In this document: piece by piece, positions 37,702-49,109 of the stretch
Layout of the letters: the number at the start of each line of letters is the position of its first letter
How positions within the stretch are numbered: the stretch's first letter is position 1
Assembly: GCA_030062745.1 (NCBI GenBank)
Contig: CP099852.1
Location: forward strand, 20,482,266-20,546,265
Direction: 5' to 3'
Length of the DNA stretch: 64,000 nt
Source: Capitulum mitella
Lineage: Eukaryota; Arthropoda; Thecostraca; Pollicipedomorpha; Pollicipedidae
Translations under genes and position numbers: made by a program
The notes under the pieces: model-generated
What the model was told of the DNA's origin: nothing
Seen by the model: the letters and a program-made list of their open reading frames with translations, nothing else
The model's database searches: none

Positions 37702-38364
37702 AAAAACCCTGCCTCGCTCCCAGCAAATTATTAACATTGCAGCAACAGTTATTTTTGCCCGAAGGAAATTTGATCATATGGCGGATCTGTTAAGGAGACT
37801 GGGCTGGCTCGAAGCGGAGAAACTGGTCCGATGCCATACGCTGTGCCTGGCGCACAAGGTGCGCAGCATGGGTGGACCGGAAATACTGGCCAACGAGTTT
37901 TCATGTATTGCGGAGCATTGCGACCGACACACCAGGCAAGATGGCAACCTGTATGTACTCGACCTCGCACGGAGATGGGTCCGAGACGTTTTTGCAGCTG
38001 TGCGACGCAGCAGCTCAACTTGTTGCCACCCGATCTGCCGCGGCTTCCCTTCTCCCTGACTGATAGCCACTCGAGACGCCACCTGAGCGTCTCGAGTTCT
38101 CGAGAGATCAGGTGTTGTTTTGTCGCGTCCTGTGTACTTCTTTTTTTAGTCGTTCGCGGATGGCTTTAATAGACGTCTGAGTCTGTCATTCTCGCTTTCT
38201 GAGTGATGTTTTCCCTTCCGTTTGCTTCTTTCTTCTTTCCTTTATTTATTCATGTTTGTGTTCTGAACTTCTTTCCTATTTTTTCTGCGTATGTCATAAC
38301 ATTTTGCATGCATTATGTAATGATGTCATTACAACGAGTATTCATTAAAGGTTTAAAGTTAAAA

Positions 38365-38924
38365 GCTTACATTGTGTCGGATGACTGTTGCGAATATCGC
38401 TTTTCGAACGTTTCACTTCATCGGGATATCTTCAAAACAAGAAAGAATGATGCAATACTTGGTTCATGCTGGAAGTTGACTGCACTTTCCCCTTCCCCAT
38501 GCCTACACTTCTGCCGTCCCGTCCAGGAAACCTATTTCCCGACCTGCCGCGTTCACGCTGGCGGTGGTCGGCTCCGTCAAAGGGCCTGTACGTCGATCCC
38601 CTGACAATGACACCCTCCCCGCGCCAGCCGCGGACACCGGTGGACCGAGGGGACACCGGCCAATCAAAAGAGCTTCGTCCGGACCAACGTCAGGTGTCGC
38701 CAGCGTACGAAACGGTGTGAAACGGTCTGAACCAGTCGTCGGTGCCGCATACACACCTCACACAGACTGCGGGTAGACACCGACTTGTCACGTCCGACCC
38801 AACTTTGGCCCGAGGGCATCATCAGAGGTCAGGGAATGCATCCCCATTACTCGACTTATCACGGCCGGCATTGCGGTCGTGACAAGTCAGCGTGTATTCA
38901 TGAGTCGGTCGTGACAAGTGACCG

Positions 38925-38967
<43 letters not shown>

Positions 38968-41900
38968 TCTTGTAAATGATAGCTCATGGGGACCGGGCGC
39001 GCGTCAGGCCAAGTGCTAGCTTGTGGGGACTGACCGAGCTTTTTTAATATCGTATTTAGAGCGATGGAATTTTGAGAGGGAATGCATCAAGGGGTTGATA
39101 TTGAAATGACAACATTGATGTGCTCGAATGACGATGTGTAAGTTTTGCATGTAAATGGAAGCTTATGGGGACCGGCGCCCGGCTGCCAAAATAACAAAGA
39201 CCAGGCAGACGCACAGGTTGTGGGAGGAGTTGGAATGCATGGGTCCAGCTCCCTGAGAAGGACGTTGCTATTATCAGCTCACGTCAGTGAAGTGGAGGGT
39301 GCTCTTTGCTGAAGGCCGTGATAATTGACTCTTGCCGGGCGAGAAGATTAACACTGCCCAGGAGGCTTGTCCTAGACGGCCGGTGAACGGCCGGCGCCAA
39401 GAGTCAGTAAGGCGCATTATCCGATGTTATATCATTCGGGCATCTTTTAAAGAAGAGAAATTACCTGGTCGTATAAGGCCACTGAGTGGCACACTTCTCC
39501 GTGGCATGCACGCCATGTTCGAGATCTGACTTACGTTTTGGCTTCCTTTTCAAGAGTCTGATGGGATCTAGGCCTAGGTTCTGATGACATACTGCACTGA
39601 TGCACACCTGACAGCATTCGGGCTATGAAACGCCAGGAATTTATCTAAGGTCAGGTGAGATCACTGACCTTATTTGACGTCAGAATCATATTGAACTAAT
39701 TGCTGGTTAATTTTTGGCGCCAGTTTCAGGAATGGAAACCCTCTTTACCAATATCACTGATTATAACTCTTTTCTGCGATGACAAAGCCTAGTTCTAAAA
39801 AAACGGCTAATGACACAGAATCTTTCATTGAAAGGATCTTGATCCGAAGGGAACAAAATGATTGCCTACAACGATGGACCAGTTTTAAAAGCAAGTAGTT
39901 ATGAACGTATAATTTGAAAACTGCTTGCTGTCCTCTTGCGGTAACTTGAGAGGTCATCAGATCACCGGAAGGAGTCATATCTTTCCATTTCACGTGGCAG
40001 ATATGCGCCGTCGTGCAACGATGGCTATAGCGCATGAGAAAAAATTGCATGATAGAAAAGAAGACAGAAACCCGTCAACACTATGAAGTGATACCAGGAG
40101 TCAGGACTGGCTATGGGATCAGAGGATGGGATACAACTGTTAAGTCAAATATCATTCACTTCAGAAAGAAACATGCTGTGTGTTCGTTTTTCCGGCGCTC
40201 TTTTTCAGTTACGCCAGGGTAGAGGGCGGCAGCTACCTTCCCTCTGCCAGCGCGAAGGCGAAAATCCACAGTGCCGCATCGCCCTCAGTTTTTGCAGTGT
40301 CTGCAGCTTGGAGGAGCAGGATCCTCGTTAATCGTATTGAAATCGCTACGTCGAATCCAAATAAAGTCTGCTCCGATTAATCTCAGACGGAGTGAGTGAG
40401 CGAAGCGAGTTAACACAGTCATACTGTCAACGAAAACCCAGGTTCTGGATGTTGGCTATCTCAGCCCTATTCAACCTTAGTACGCACGGAAAGCCGCCAG
40501 CCTAGTCAGTGTTTTGGCGATGTTTACATCCGTAATATTGCTTTGCTCACTTGTGGGGATTCTAATTATCTCGAAGGTGGTGAATCACATGGGAAAATTC
40601 CTTAGGCTTCACTTGAGGAAAACTAGAAGTTATGCATGTATTAAATGAAGTGACAGCATTGCTATGCGGGCCTAATTTAGCTGGTCTTCCTTAATATCAC
40701 AGGATGCGTATTTTGCCGCCAGCCAGTTTCGCATGTCATTCCCTTCTAGATCGGGTCAAGGATCAGGAACTGGCAAAAAGTGGTACTTTTTTGAGTCTGA
40801 GTGCAAATGAAGGTCAAGAAGTAAATGATGATCAAACTAAACGGATACCATGGTGTTCGTCAACCAATTTTTAGTCTATCTGTACCCGACTTGATTGTAT
40901 ATTACCCATGCAGTCTGACCCAGGTCATGGAAGGCCAATCCTTGACAAACGGGGTCGTTGGCTTAAATGAACTACAAACGGAGTTGTGCGAATCTCCTTA
41001 CGAAAAATAGTAGCTTCAGATACTCTGTGAGCTGCTTTGGCCAGTACCAATGGAAGAACGAAATTCAAATTCACAAGGAAGTAGTCTATCGTGAGACGTT
41101 TTCACAAGTATTTCTTGAAGTTTCCCGAAGGTAGACAATATTTGCCAGAAGAGAAATAACGGACGTCTGACGGAACAAAAAAAAATCACCATTCGTGAGT
41201 ACGACCATACCCGAATCGCAACTGTCTTACGGACCTGAGTCGGAAGATTGGCCTTACCCACACCACTATCAATATTTGAATGAATTGGCATGACACAAAA
41301 AGACATATCAAAAATATGTTGTATTCTGAAACCTCTCAACTCCTACTCTCACTTTGCTCTGCCCAAACATTTTGGGCGCGTAAGAATACCAGAAAAAGCT
41401 ACGATCAAATCCACCGGTTATGGCAATTTTATTGTCCGCAACCGCCAGACAGTTTTCAATACGTTCTCAGCCCTCTAACTACATAGCAGTCATTTCCGTC
41501 ATCACGTCCATCTGCAACATTACGACATCTTTCTAGAAGATACAAAAATATGACTACTGGAAACGCAGCGAGAACCTTCATAAGGACATAAAAAAACTGG
41601 AAACTGAGGAAAACCACGAGGCTTGCAAGAGCACTCCCAACACGAAATGACGCCCTTGAAAAAGTGGTGCCCCTTTTAATTGCTCTCTTTTCTTCTATTT
41701 CTAGATAAGTTCGGAGAAAGCACAAACATTTTCTACAAGTCGCGTATGCAGAAACAGACCCATCACAGAAAAAGGAGCAGTCGGTGTTTGTTTTCCGAGG
41801 CAAAAGCAGTAAACACTTCAAATGTCACGTGTAAATTTTTGGCAGAATAATGTAAAACCAACCAGACGATTGTGCCTGAGGACGCACGTGCCACGTGTGC

Positions 41901-43120
41901 CCTCTCCCCCATTAAGACTGTACTAATGGTGTCAACAGAGCGCCAGATCCAAACAACTATGGCGAGATTGACAGAACGCATGTCGAAATTCGAAAAACGC
42001 GTGTCGAAAAACACTGAAAAATATCAAAAAAGGCATTTTCAAAGTGGTTCGTAATGTCAGCATCGTCAGAACTAATTGTCATATGAAACAAGTTATGAAG
42101 CAAACCACTGGAACCCTCGGCCACTGGAACCCACGGCCACTTGAGGCATTTTCTAAGGTTAATTGAGAGAAAGAAGCAAAAATTCAGACACTTAGCTTTC
42201 GGAACAATAAGAGTTGATGGGGTCAGAACCGGTGCGCATTTTGTTTCTTCTAGTTCCAGACAGTTGGACTGAACTGATATAGCACATGCAACGTTCAAAT
42301 TTCCAAGTCCAATAAAAGGGGTTACTTTGTGACAAAAGTAAAGAAAGCGTACGAGTGCACAAACCGTTTTAGGCACGGCAGCCAAGGACAAATTGGCTTT
42401 CAAAACCTTCCTGAGCTAAAAAGGTAGTGGTAACAGTGACAGTGAAATTCTTGGCAACGGTGAAATTGTTGAACCTGGAAAGCTTTACATTGTCTAAAGG
42501 GAAGCAGTATATCAGGGTAACACACTTTATCCTGGTTGGGAGTCATCAGAAACTACACCAGATTGGGCCATTTTTGTCCCTGTGTAGGCGTTAGTTAATA
42601 AATGTGTTTAAAATGGAACATTGCGTTCAAAATCAGACATGTGACGGGATCCCCACAGAATGCGGGTCATCCTCGTCTTTCGTCGGATTCTAAGTTGGCC
42701 ACGGTAAGCGTTGGTCGCCTGAGCACTGCTTTGCTCCAGAGGAGCACGACTTTTCCGAGGTGACACAGTGACTAGTCCAGGTTACCGTGGGGTTGAATAC
42801 AAGGCAAGGAATAATCTGCATTCCATCAGAATCCCGACACATGCCCGTCCATAAGACGGAGAGTATCCAGTGGAATAAGAATTCAAGACAGTTTTTTTAT
42901 ATGATACTTTTGTTTGTCGGTGGCGAAGAGCTCCAGCGCAACAAAATGTCTTCAGAATAGAATTCCAAGGTAGACTTCACTTCCCGAAATCAAATGGAAA
43001 ACCACGGAACTTCGCTTTGAAATCATGATAAGAATGTAAGCTGATGACGTAATTTTACTGAAAAAAGCAAATCATCATTGAAGTCACGGTATGGAAGGGC
43101 TGTGATGTTCCAAAAATGCG
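38365..43120. other. Non-coding stretch
   Basis: Apart from the CA tract I see no supported gene. The GC-rich interval 38.46-38.78 kb is open in several frames on both strands without splice or motif support. Short words such as AGCTTATGGGGACCGG recur at about 38.97 and 39.16 kb. Confidence 0.5.
38929..38966 (+). repeat. (CA)n microsatellite
   Basis: Uninterrupted CA dinucleotide tract of about 19 units. It gives the artificial TH-repeat at the end of a short frame. Confidence 0.95.
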
Positions 43121-43123
43121 AAA

Positions 43124-43905
43124 TCATTTTAATTTTCGCTTTTTGCGCTTAATCATATTATAAACGCAGTACTTAACGTCCTTCCAGGACCGTGTTTTCA
43201 AAACTGTATCAGCTTCACTGGTACGAAAGCGTTCCTCCTTGTTTGGAGCTCTTAACGTCTTTAACTGAGTTTTGAACTGACGCCGAATAACTCCCTTGTC
43301 TGGTTCTCCCCATTTGCGTTGTTTTCCCAGTGGGCCTTTTGCCCATCCTCCTCTGGGTGATTTCCTTTTCGTGCCAGTGCGTCCTTGCTTCAGCCTCACG
43401 GCGACAGGTCCAGGGCTGTCACTGTCTATATGCTCCGGCTGGTGTTCCACTTCCGTGGCATCGCTAGAAGGATGGTCTGACGCAGCACTTTCGGTCAGCG
43501 TATTCATCGGATGAACATCAATTTTGTCTACAGACTTTCCGGAAAAAGCAGCAATACCCTTATCCAAACCCATTAAAAGCTTTCCCATCTTGGCCAGCTG
43601 CAGGGTTTTGTCCGGAAGACGGTAAAACTCTCTGTGCACACAAATATCGTGGCCCATGAAGTGTGCCAACATGTCCATTCATTGTCTTTCAGGCTCAAAA
43701 TTTGAGAAAGTGTTCCAACGTGTTTCCGAAGTTTGGTTGACCTCAGAGCCTCAGGAAATTTTGCACCACAGAGTTGTGGAAAATTTTCTAACGCGGTCGC
43801 TGCCACGAAGTGGATCACCAGCCGCAGAACGAGGATTTGCAAAAATGTAAGGGCTATTCGCGGACACCCCGGCTTCCTCTCGTCTTTGTATAAGAATTTC
43901 AACAC
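43124..43905 (-). pseudogene. C-terminal part of a tyrosine-recombinase-like mobile-element protein
   Basis: Read on the minus strand, the upstream piece contains GAKFPEALRSTKLRKHVGTL and SQILSLKDNE. The downstream piece (from 43678) contains LAHFMGHDICVHREFYRLP, TLQLAKMGKLLMGLDKG, then a Lys/Arg-rich tail ending KRKKRKLK. LRKHVGT and GHDI...FY resemble the C-terminal H-x-L-R-H and L-G-H...Y boxes of tyrosine recombinases, as in Crypton-like elements; similar sequences are widespread uncharacterised proteins in invertebrate genomes. The two pieces are in different frames, overlapping near 43670, consistent with a one-base deletion. The basic tail with WKDVKYCVYN is well preserved and the N-terminal part is absent. 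Confidence 0.6.
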
Positions 43906-43972
43906 GATTTCATTTGTGCGGTCAGCAGAATCGATACAGGTCGCTCACGTTTCCCTTTTGTGATCAGACGAG

Positions 43973-44074
43973 TTAACCCTATTCCCGGAGGGCTGGACGG
44001 TATGGTCGATTCCCGGCAGGGGGGGCGGGTTCGGCCCCCACTGAGATCTCGAGAACTACTCGTCCGATTTCATT
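43973..44074 (+). mobile_element. piggyBac-like MITE, copy C (cut by the gap)
   Basis: TTAA (43973-43976) is followed by CCCTATTCCCGG and the family's left end up to the N gap. DNA after the gap does not continue the element, so its right side is lost in the gap or truncated. Confidence 0.8.
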
Positions 44075-44574
44075 NNNNNNNNNNNNNNNNNNNNNNNNNN
44101 NNNNNNNNNNNNNNNNNNNNNNNNNNNNNNNNNNNNNNNNNNNNNNNNNNNNNNNNNNNNNNNNNNNNNNNNNNNNNNNNNNNNNNNNNNNNNNNNNNNN
44201 NNNNNNNNNNNNNNNNNNNNNNNNNNNNNNNNNNNNNNNNNNNNNNNNNNNNNNNNNNNNNNNNNNNNNNNNNNNNNNNNNNNNNNNNNNNNNNNNNNNN
44301 NNNNNNNNNNNNNNNNNNNNNNNNNNNNNNNNNNNNNNNNNNNNNNNNNNNNNNNNNNNNNNNNNNNNNNNNNNNNNNNNNNNNNNNNNNNNNNNNNNNN
44401 NNNNNNNNNNNNNNNNNNNNNNNNNNNNNNNNNNNNNNNNNNNNNNNNNNNNNNNNNNNNNNNNNNNNNNNNNNNNNNNNNNNNNNNNNNNNNNNNNNNN
44501 NNNNNNNNNNNNNNNNNNNNNNNNNNNNNNNNNNNNNNNNNNNNNNNNNNNNNNNNNNNNNNNNNNNNNNNNNN
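44075..44574. other. Assembly gap (500 N)
   Basis: Exactly 500 N. It lies inside or beside a repeat, a common cause of assembly breaks. Confidence 0.99.
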
Positions 44575-44840
44575 GCAAAAATGCGTGCGAGACGGCACTG
44601 TTCTGTTCCCACGGCAGCCCAAACCTGCCGCGCCGTACCGAATTTCGTGTGATGAAAGTCCACTCCAGGTCGGTCAGGTTTAGCTGAAGGAGCTCCTCTG
44701 GGTGCACCATGCATGTTGCACAGTGGTTGAGGCGTGCTTGCGACATTGTGGACTGCAGCGACGTCTTAATTCGCCTCAGCGTGGAGAAACTACGCTCAGC
44801 GGTGCAGGACGTGCCGGGAGCCGTGGATGAACGCTGACTT
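44575..44840 (-). pseudogene. hAT transposase C-terminal dimerisation domain fragment
   Basis: The minus strand reads TSCTAERSFSTLRRIKTSLQ then STMSQARLNHCATCMVHPEE and LLQLNLTDLEWTFI. This is the hallmark C-terminal block of hAT-superfamily transposases of the ZMYM1-like type (AERSFSTLRRIKTxLRSTM). It is cut by the gap on one side and no upstream transposase core was found on the other. Confidence 0.85.
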
Positions 44841-44849
44841 GGGAATACA

Positions 44850-46060
44850 GGTGACCAAGTGAGTCAACGTCTATATACATGCTGAATATTTCGCATCCGA
44901 TGTTTTCTCATACCATGTTCCATTCGACGAAATATTTTTTTTCTGCAGCCATTACCAGATAGATATCTGGCATTCCATATTTTCCCGCCCGAGTTTTATT
45001 TTCGTCGTTATTTCTCTTGTTGGGTGCGTTGAGTTCTCGGGCTTGCTTTTCACAGTTTCCATTTGAATTCCACCATGCGGTATTATGTCCTGTAATCAAA
45101 CGGTGCTTGCCAGCCAGTTTGGCTCCACTTAAAAAGAAAATGGGTGATTTGTGACCACTACGACGTAAAAGTTGTAAAAAGTGGTCGTAGGACCAACTGC
45201 ACTCAAATTACGAGTCGTTTTATATTTCAGTGAGCTCTAGCCTAGCCCGCACTGCGACTGAGCAGAGCGGCAGGGGTCCAGCGTGGCCGATACCGGCACC
45301 TCAGGGAGCCTGCGTCCGGCCCCAGCACAGGCCCAACGCTTTGCGCAGCTGCTGATAGCGCGGCGATCCCCTCGGCATTGCCCAGTCCGCGCCCAGTCGG
45401 GGCCTAGTCGCAAACGAATGCTATCAATGCTGAAAACTCAAGCGTATTTTATTCCTACTTAGTCTTCTCTGTATGAATAAAATATGTTTCTCGTACTGTT
45501 CATACCTAGCATGCCCCGTGAAATGGGTTTTGTTTTTAGTGGGGTAAATCGGAGAGGTTTCGTTACAAGGAAGTAGACAAGAGATTAACAATGTTCAACA
45601 AGAAATGTTTAAAAACCTATTTGCGGCAGAAGACGACCAATCCGGCATTTGTGGTAGAATTCGACCAATTCGATACCAAAACTAACCCATGAGGCGGCTC
45701 AGACCCACTTACTTTGCAGGCCGTTGAATCAGTGGAGTACGGCTTTAAATGTATTCACATAGGATTTAACTGGTATAAACTCGTTCGGAATGAAAGCACA
45801 ACTTTAACCAGTTTGTACCACCAAGCGAATGAAAGGGCGTGGTCATGTCGCTTTAAGATTCGGTTCATGTCCAGTTCGTGCCACCAACATGGTGTCAAAA
45901 TGCCAGTGATGCTTTCTTTCCTGATGTTTTGTGTCGCAGAAATAAATGGCGTATCGGTTAGCGGTGTCGTTAAACAAATGTACGCCTCATGACATGGTTA
46001 GCATTTGCGAAAAACTGGGATTTTAAGAGCAAACGTTTACGGCTCAAAAAACAGGCAATT
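44850..46060. other. Non-coding stretch
   Basis: No supported gene; ordinary AT-rich sequence with one GC-rich patch near 45.24-45.41 kb. Confidence 0.5.
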
Positions 46061-46063
46061 CAG

Positions 46064-47262
46064 CCTTATTCCCGGCGGGTGGGGGGGGCTGAATTGGCCC
46101 CCTCGGGTTTTTTTGCTTGCCAATTCCAGGCTTTTTGACGTGGCTTCATGAAACTTGGTGATTTTTCCTAGCTACTCTTTCTACGTGCCGTGACAAAATT
46201 TCAATATTTCATTTTGCACAGGGCGGAGCGAGGCAACGTTTTTGGGAGCCACCTCTAACCATTTTTGGCCCTGTTGGGGGTAAAAGGAAAATGTCTGCCT
46301 AAAATAACTTTTCTAGGATAAAACTTAGAACCTTATATGGATGTATAGAAAATGCTTGGGCAATACGTAGATACATTTTTCATGTGAGGCCACTTTACAA
46401 GGTCATGACAAGGTCAAAAGTCAAAATTTGGTTTCATAGCAATAATATCAGCGCTGTTTTTTCAAGTGCCAAACCCGGAATATATATGACGTAGAAAGGT
46501 GCCCTCTAATCGTTAGGTTTCAGTTTGGTATCAGGTCGGGTCACGGAGCTATGACCTAAAATGTCAGTGCGCGTACCCTATATCACAATAGCCGTAAAAT
46601 GGAATTTTTTAAAACAAAGTGAATTCAACTGATCGGAAACGTTTACAGATAATAATAAACGCATACGAGATCATTCCACTTGACCCCAAGGTCACTGAAA
46701 GTCATTTAAGGTCAAAGGTCGCAAGTTGATCTGAAGAGCATGTGACCATGACAGTTACCCCTTTTTTATGTCCCTGGCACCGCCTACGCTGGCATTATGC
46801 AAACTTTGTAATGCGATTTGCACTTGATTAACATGTCATGACTAGCAGAAGCCGAAAAAGTGCTTTGACCTTTTTGTTCATGCAGTTTTTGAAAGAAACT
46901 AATCCTATTTTCGAAACCCTATAAACGTTCATGAATTTTCTCAAAATTCTAAAGGTGTACACCAATGGTAAAAGTCCTGTACATAATCCCTCGATTCATG
47001 CCAATTTCATCGAAATTGGTCCAACAACGGAGTTATAACAAGTCCAAAATTACCCCTCATTTTGATATTTGTGCTCCCCTGTATCCACCCATTTGAAAAT
47101 TTTGGAAAATTATTTTCTTTAAGTGTAGTTTGCGTCATGGGAAAATGATTGTCATTTGTTGCCATGAAATCGGTTGCATAGTACTCGAGATCTCAGGGGG
47201 GGGGACCGAATCCGCCCCCCTGCCGAGAATCGGCCATACCGTGTAGCCCTCCGTGAACAGGG
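46064..47262 (-). mobile_element. piggyBac-like MITE, copy D (inverted)
   Basis: About 1.2 kb in reverse orientation relative to the other copies: starts CCTTATTCCCGG and ends CCCTCCGTGAACAGGG followed by TTAA (47263-47266). Internal AGGTCAAAGGTC (46709-46720) matches the DR1-like block of the other copies. The left-side TTAA is decayed. Confidence 0.8.
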
Positions 47263-47891
47263 TTAAGGCAACAAATGCAAGGTTTAAAAAGATCATCTCT
47301 TCAGAAGCCGACCACATTGAAATAAGGCAGTAGTGGCGTCTGGAACATACCCGCATAAAAAAAAAAAACGTTAAGATTGCTTTCAGGTGCTCATTTTTTC
47401 TCGTCCCTGCTATCTACCCATCTTTCCTCCCTAATAGGTCAGCCACAGTTATTTGGGATTTTCCATATTCGGTGTTCTTGCAGCATAAAACAACCCAGCA
47501 TATGTTACTTGGCGAAAACTATCCTGGTGATTCAAGCATAACGCCGTTGAAAACGTGGATGGACTTCGCATTTTTGTAGCCACTTAGCGTTTCGGAAATA
47601 AGATGTCTCCACAGTACCAGTATTAGATTTTACCATTTCCAGCATTCCAACTGTCCCCCCCCCTCGGCTATCTAGTTTTGCCTTCACTGAATAGGTAGGA
47701 CAGGGATGGGAAGGGGAGGGTGGCTGGCGACTCCTCTGTCGGGGCTGTACCCTCCCCGAGGTTGAATCTCCCTTCTAATTGACATGACGAGGCCATCTTC
47801 CTCTCCTCTGGTTATGGTATTAGTGGTAACTAAACTAATAGCGACTCATTTCTAAATCAAGGTGCACTGTGTAGAGCTTAGGGGAAAATGC

Positions 47892-49109
47892 TTAACCCTA
47901 TTCCCGGAGGGCTAGCCGGTATGGCCGATTCCCGGCAGGGGGGGGCGGATTCGGCCCCCCCCTGAGATCTCGGGAACTACTAATCCGATTTCATCGCAAC
48001 AAACGGCAATCGATTTGCCGTGACGTGAACTACATTTTTATAAAAAGAAATTTTCAAAATTTTGAGATTTGTGGATACAGGGGGGCAAAAATGTCAAAAT
48101 GGGGGGTACTTTTTGACTTCTTATAACTCCGTTGTTTATGGACCGATTTCGATGAAACTGGCATCAATCGAGAGACTATGGATAGGGCTTTTACCATGGG
48201 TATACAAATTTGAAATTTGGAGAAAATTCATGGGCGTTCACAGGGTTTCAAAAATGGGGGGATTAGTTTTCCAATAACGGAATGAACAAAAGAGGCCAAA
48301 ACACCTTTTTAGCTTCTGCTAGTCATGTTATGCTAAAGAAGTACAAATCGCATTACAATGTTTGTATAATGTTAGCATAGGCGGTGCCAGGGACATAAAA
48401 AAGGGGAACTGTCATGGTCACACGTTTCTCAGATCAACTTGTGACCTTTGACCTTAAATGACCTCCAGTGACCTTGGGGTCACCTGGAATGATGTCGTGT
48501 GCATTCAATATTATTTGTAAACGTTTTTAATCGATTAAATTCACTCTATTCCAAAAAATTCATTTTTTGGCTTTTGCGATATAGGGTACGTGCACTAACA
48601 TTTTAGGTCATAGCTCCGTGACCTGACCTCATATCAAGCTGAAACTTGGTACACAAGTAGAGGGCATCTTTCCACGTCATATATATTCCGGGTTTGGCAT
48701 TTGAAAAAACGGCGCCGAAATTATTGCGAAAAAACAAATTTTGACTTTTGACCTTGACCTGACCTTGTAAAGTGACCTCAGATAAACAAAATTAAATATG
48801 CACATTGCCCAACTATTTGGCTATATATTCATATAAAGTTTTAAGTTCTATCTTAAAAACTCTGTTTTTGGCAGACATTTTCCTTTTACCCTCAACATGG
48901 CCAAAAATGACCTGAGGTGCCTCCCAAAAACGTTGCCTGGCTCCGCCCCTGAGGAAAATAGAATTTCGAAATTTTGTCACGGCGCGTAGAAGGAATAGCT
49001 AGGAAAAGTCACCAAGTTTCGTGAAGCTGCGTCAAAAAGCCTGGAATTGGCAAGCAAAAAACCCGAGGGGGGGCGGATTCCGCCCCCCCCCTGCCGGGAA
49101 TAGGGTTAA
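47892..49109 (+). mobile_element. piggyBac-like MITE, copy E (complete, TTAA-flanked)
   Basis: Best-preserved copy, 47896-49105. It is flanked by TTAA at both sides (47892-47895 and 49106-49109) and has perfect 12-bp terminal inverted repeats CCCTATTCCCGG / CCGGGAATAGGG. Both ends carry a subterminal G-run/C-run palindrome (GGGGGGGCGGATTCGGCCCC-like). TTAA duplication with CCC...GGG ends is the piggyBac signature. There is no transposase gene. Internal motifs include TGACCTTTGACCT (48442-48454) and TTGACCTTGACCTGACCTTG near 48.75 kb. Confidence 0.9.
48442..48454 (-). promoter_or_regulatory. Perfect DR1 nuclear-receptor element inside the MITE
   Basis: On the minus strand the sequence is AGGTCAAAGGTCA, the consensus direct repeat with one spacer bound by RXR/USP and HNF4-type receptors. 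The same position in copies at 15224-15236 and 16752-16764 is identical. Copy D (46709-46721) differs only at the last base. Confidence 0.5.

Larger units (their letters stand above)
34935..38364 (+). mobile_element. Degenerate non-LTR retrotransposon (CR1/jockey-like LINE)
   Basis: A GC-rich 5' region with AGGTCA-type motifs (35091-35126) is followed by endonuclease, then reverse transcriptase remains, then a 3' end with short repeats (ATTAAAGGTTTAAAGTTAAAAG-like, about 38345-38364). The order and the simple 3' tail are typical of the CR1/jockey branch. The 5' limit is estimated. Several frameshifts and stops make it inactive. Confidence 0.8.

Noticed and set aside
38432..38776. Overlapping frames on both strands downstream of the LINE
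   Set aside because: Open in several frames because of high GC; no motif or splice evidence.
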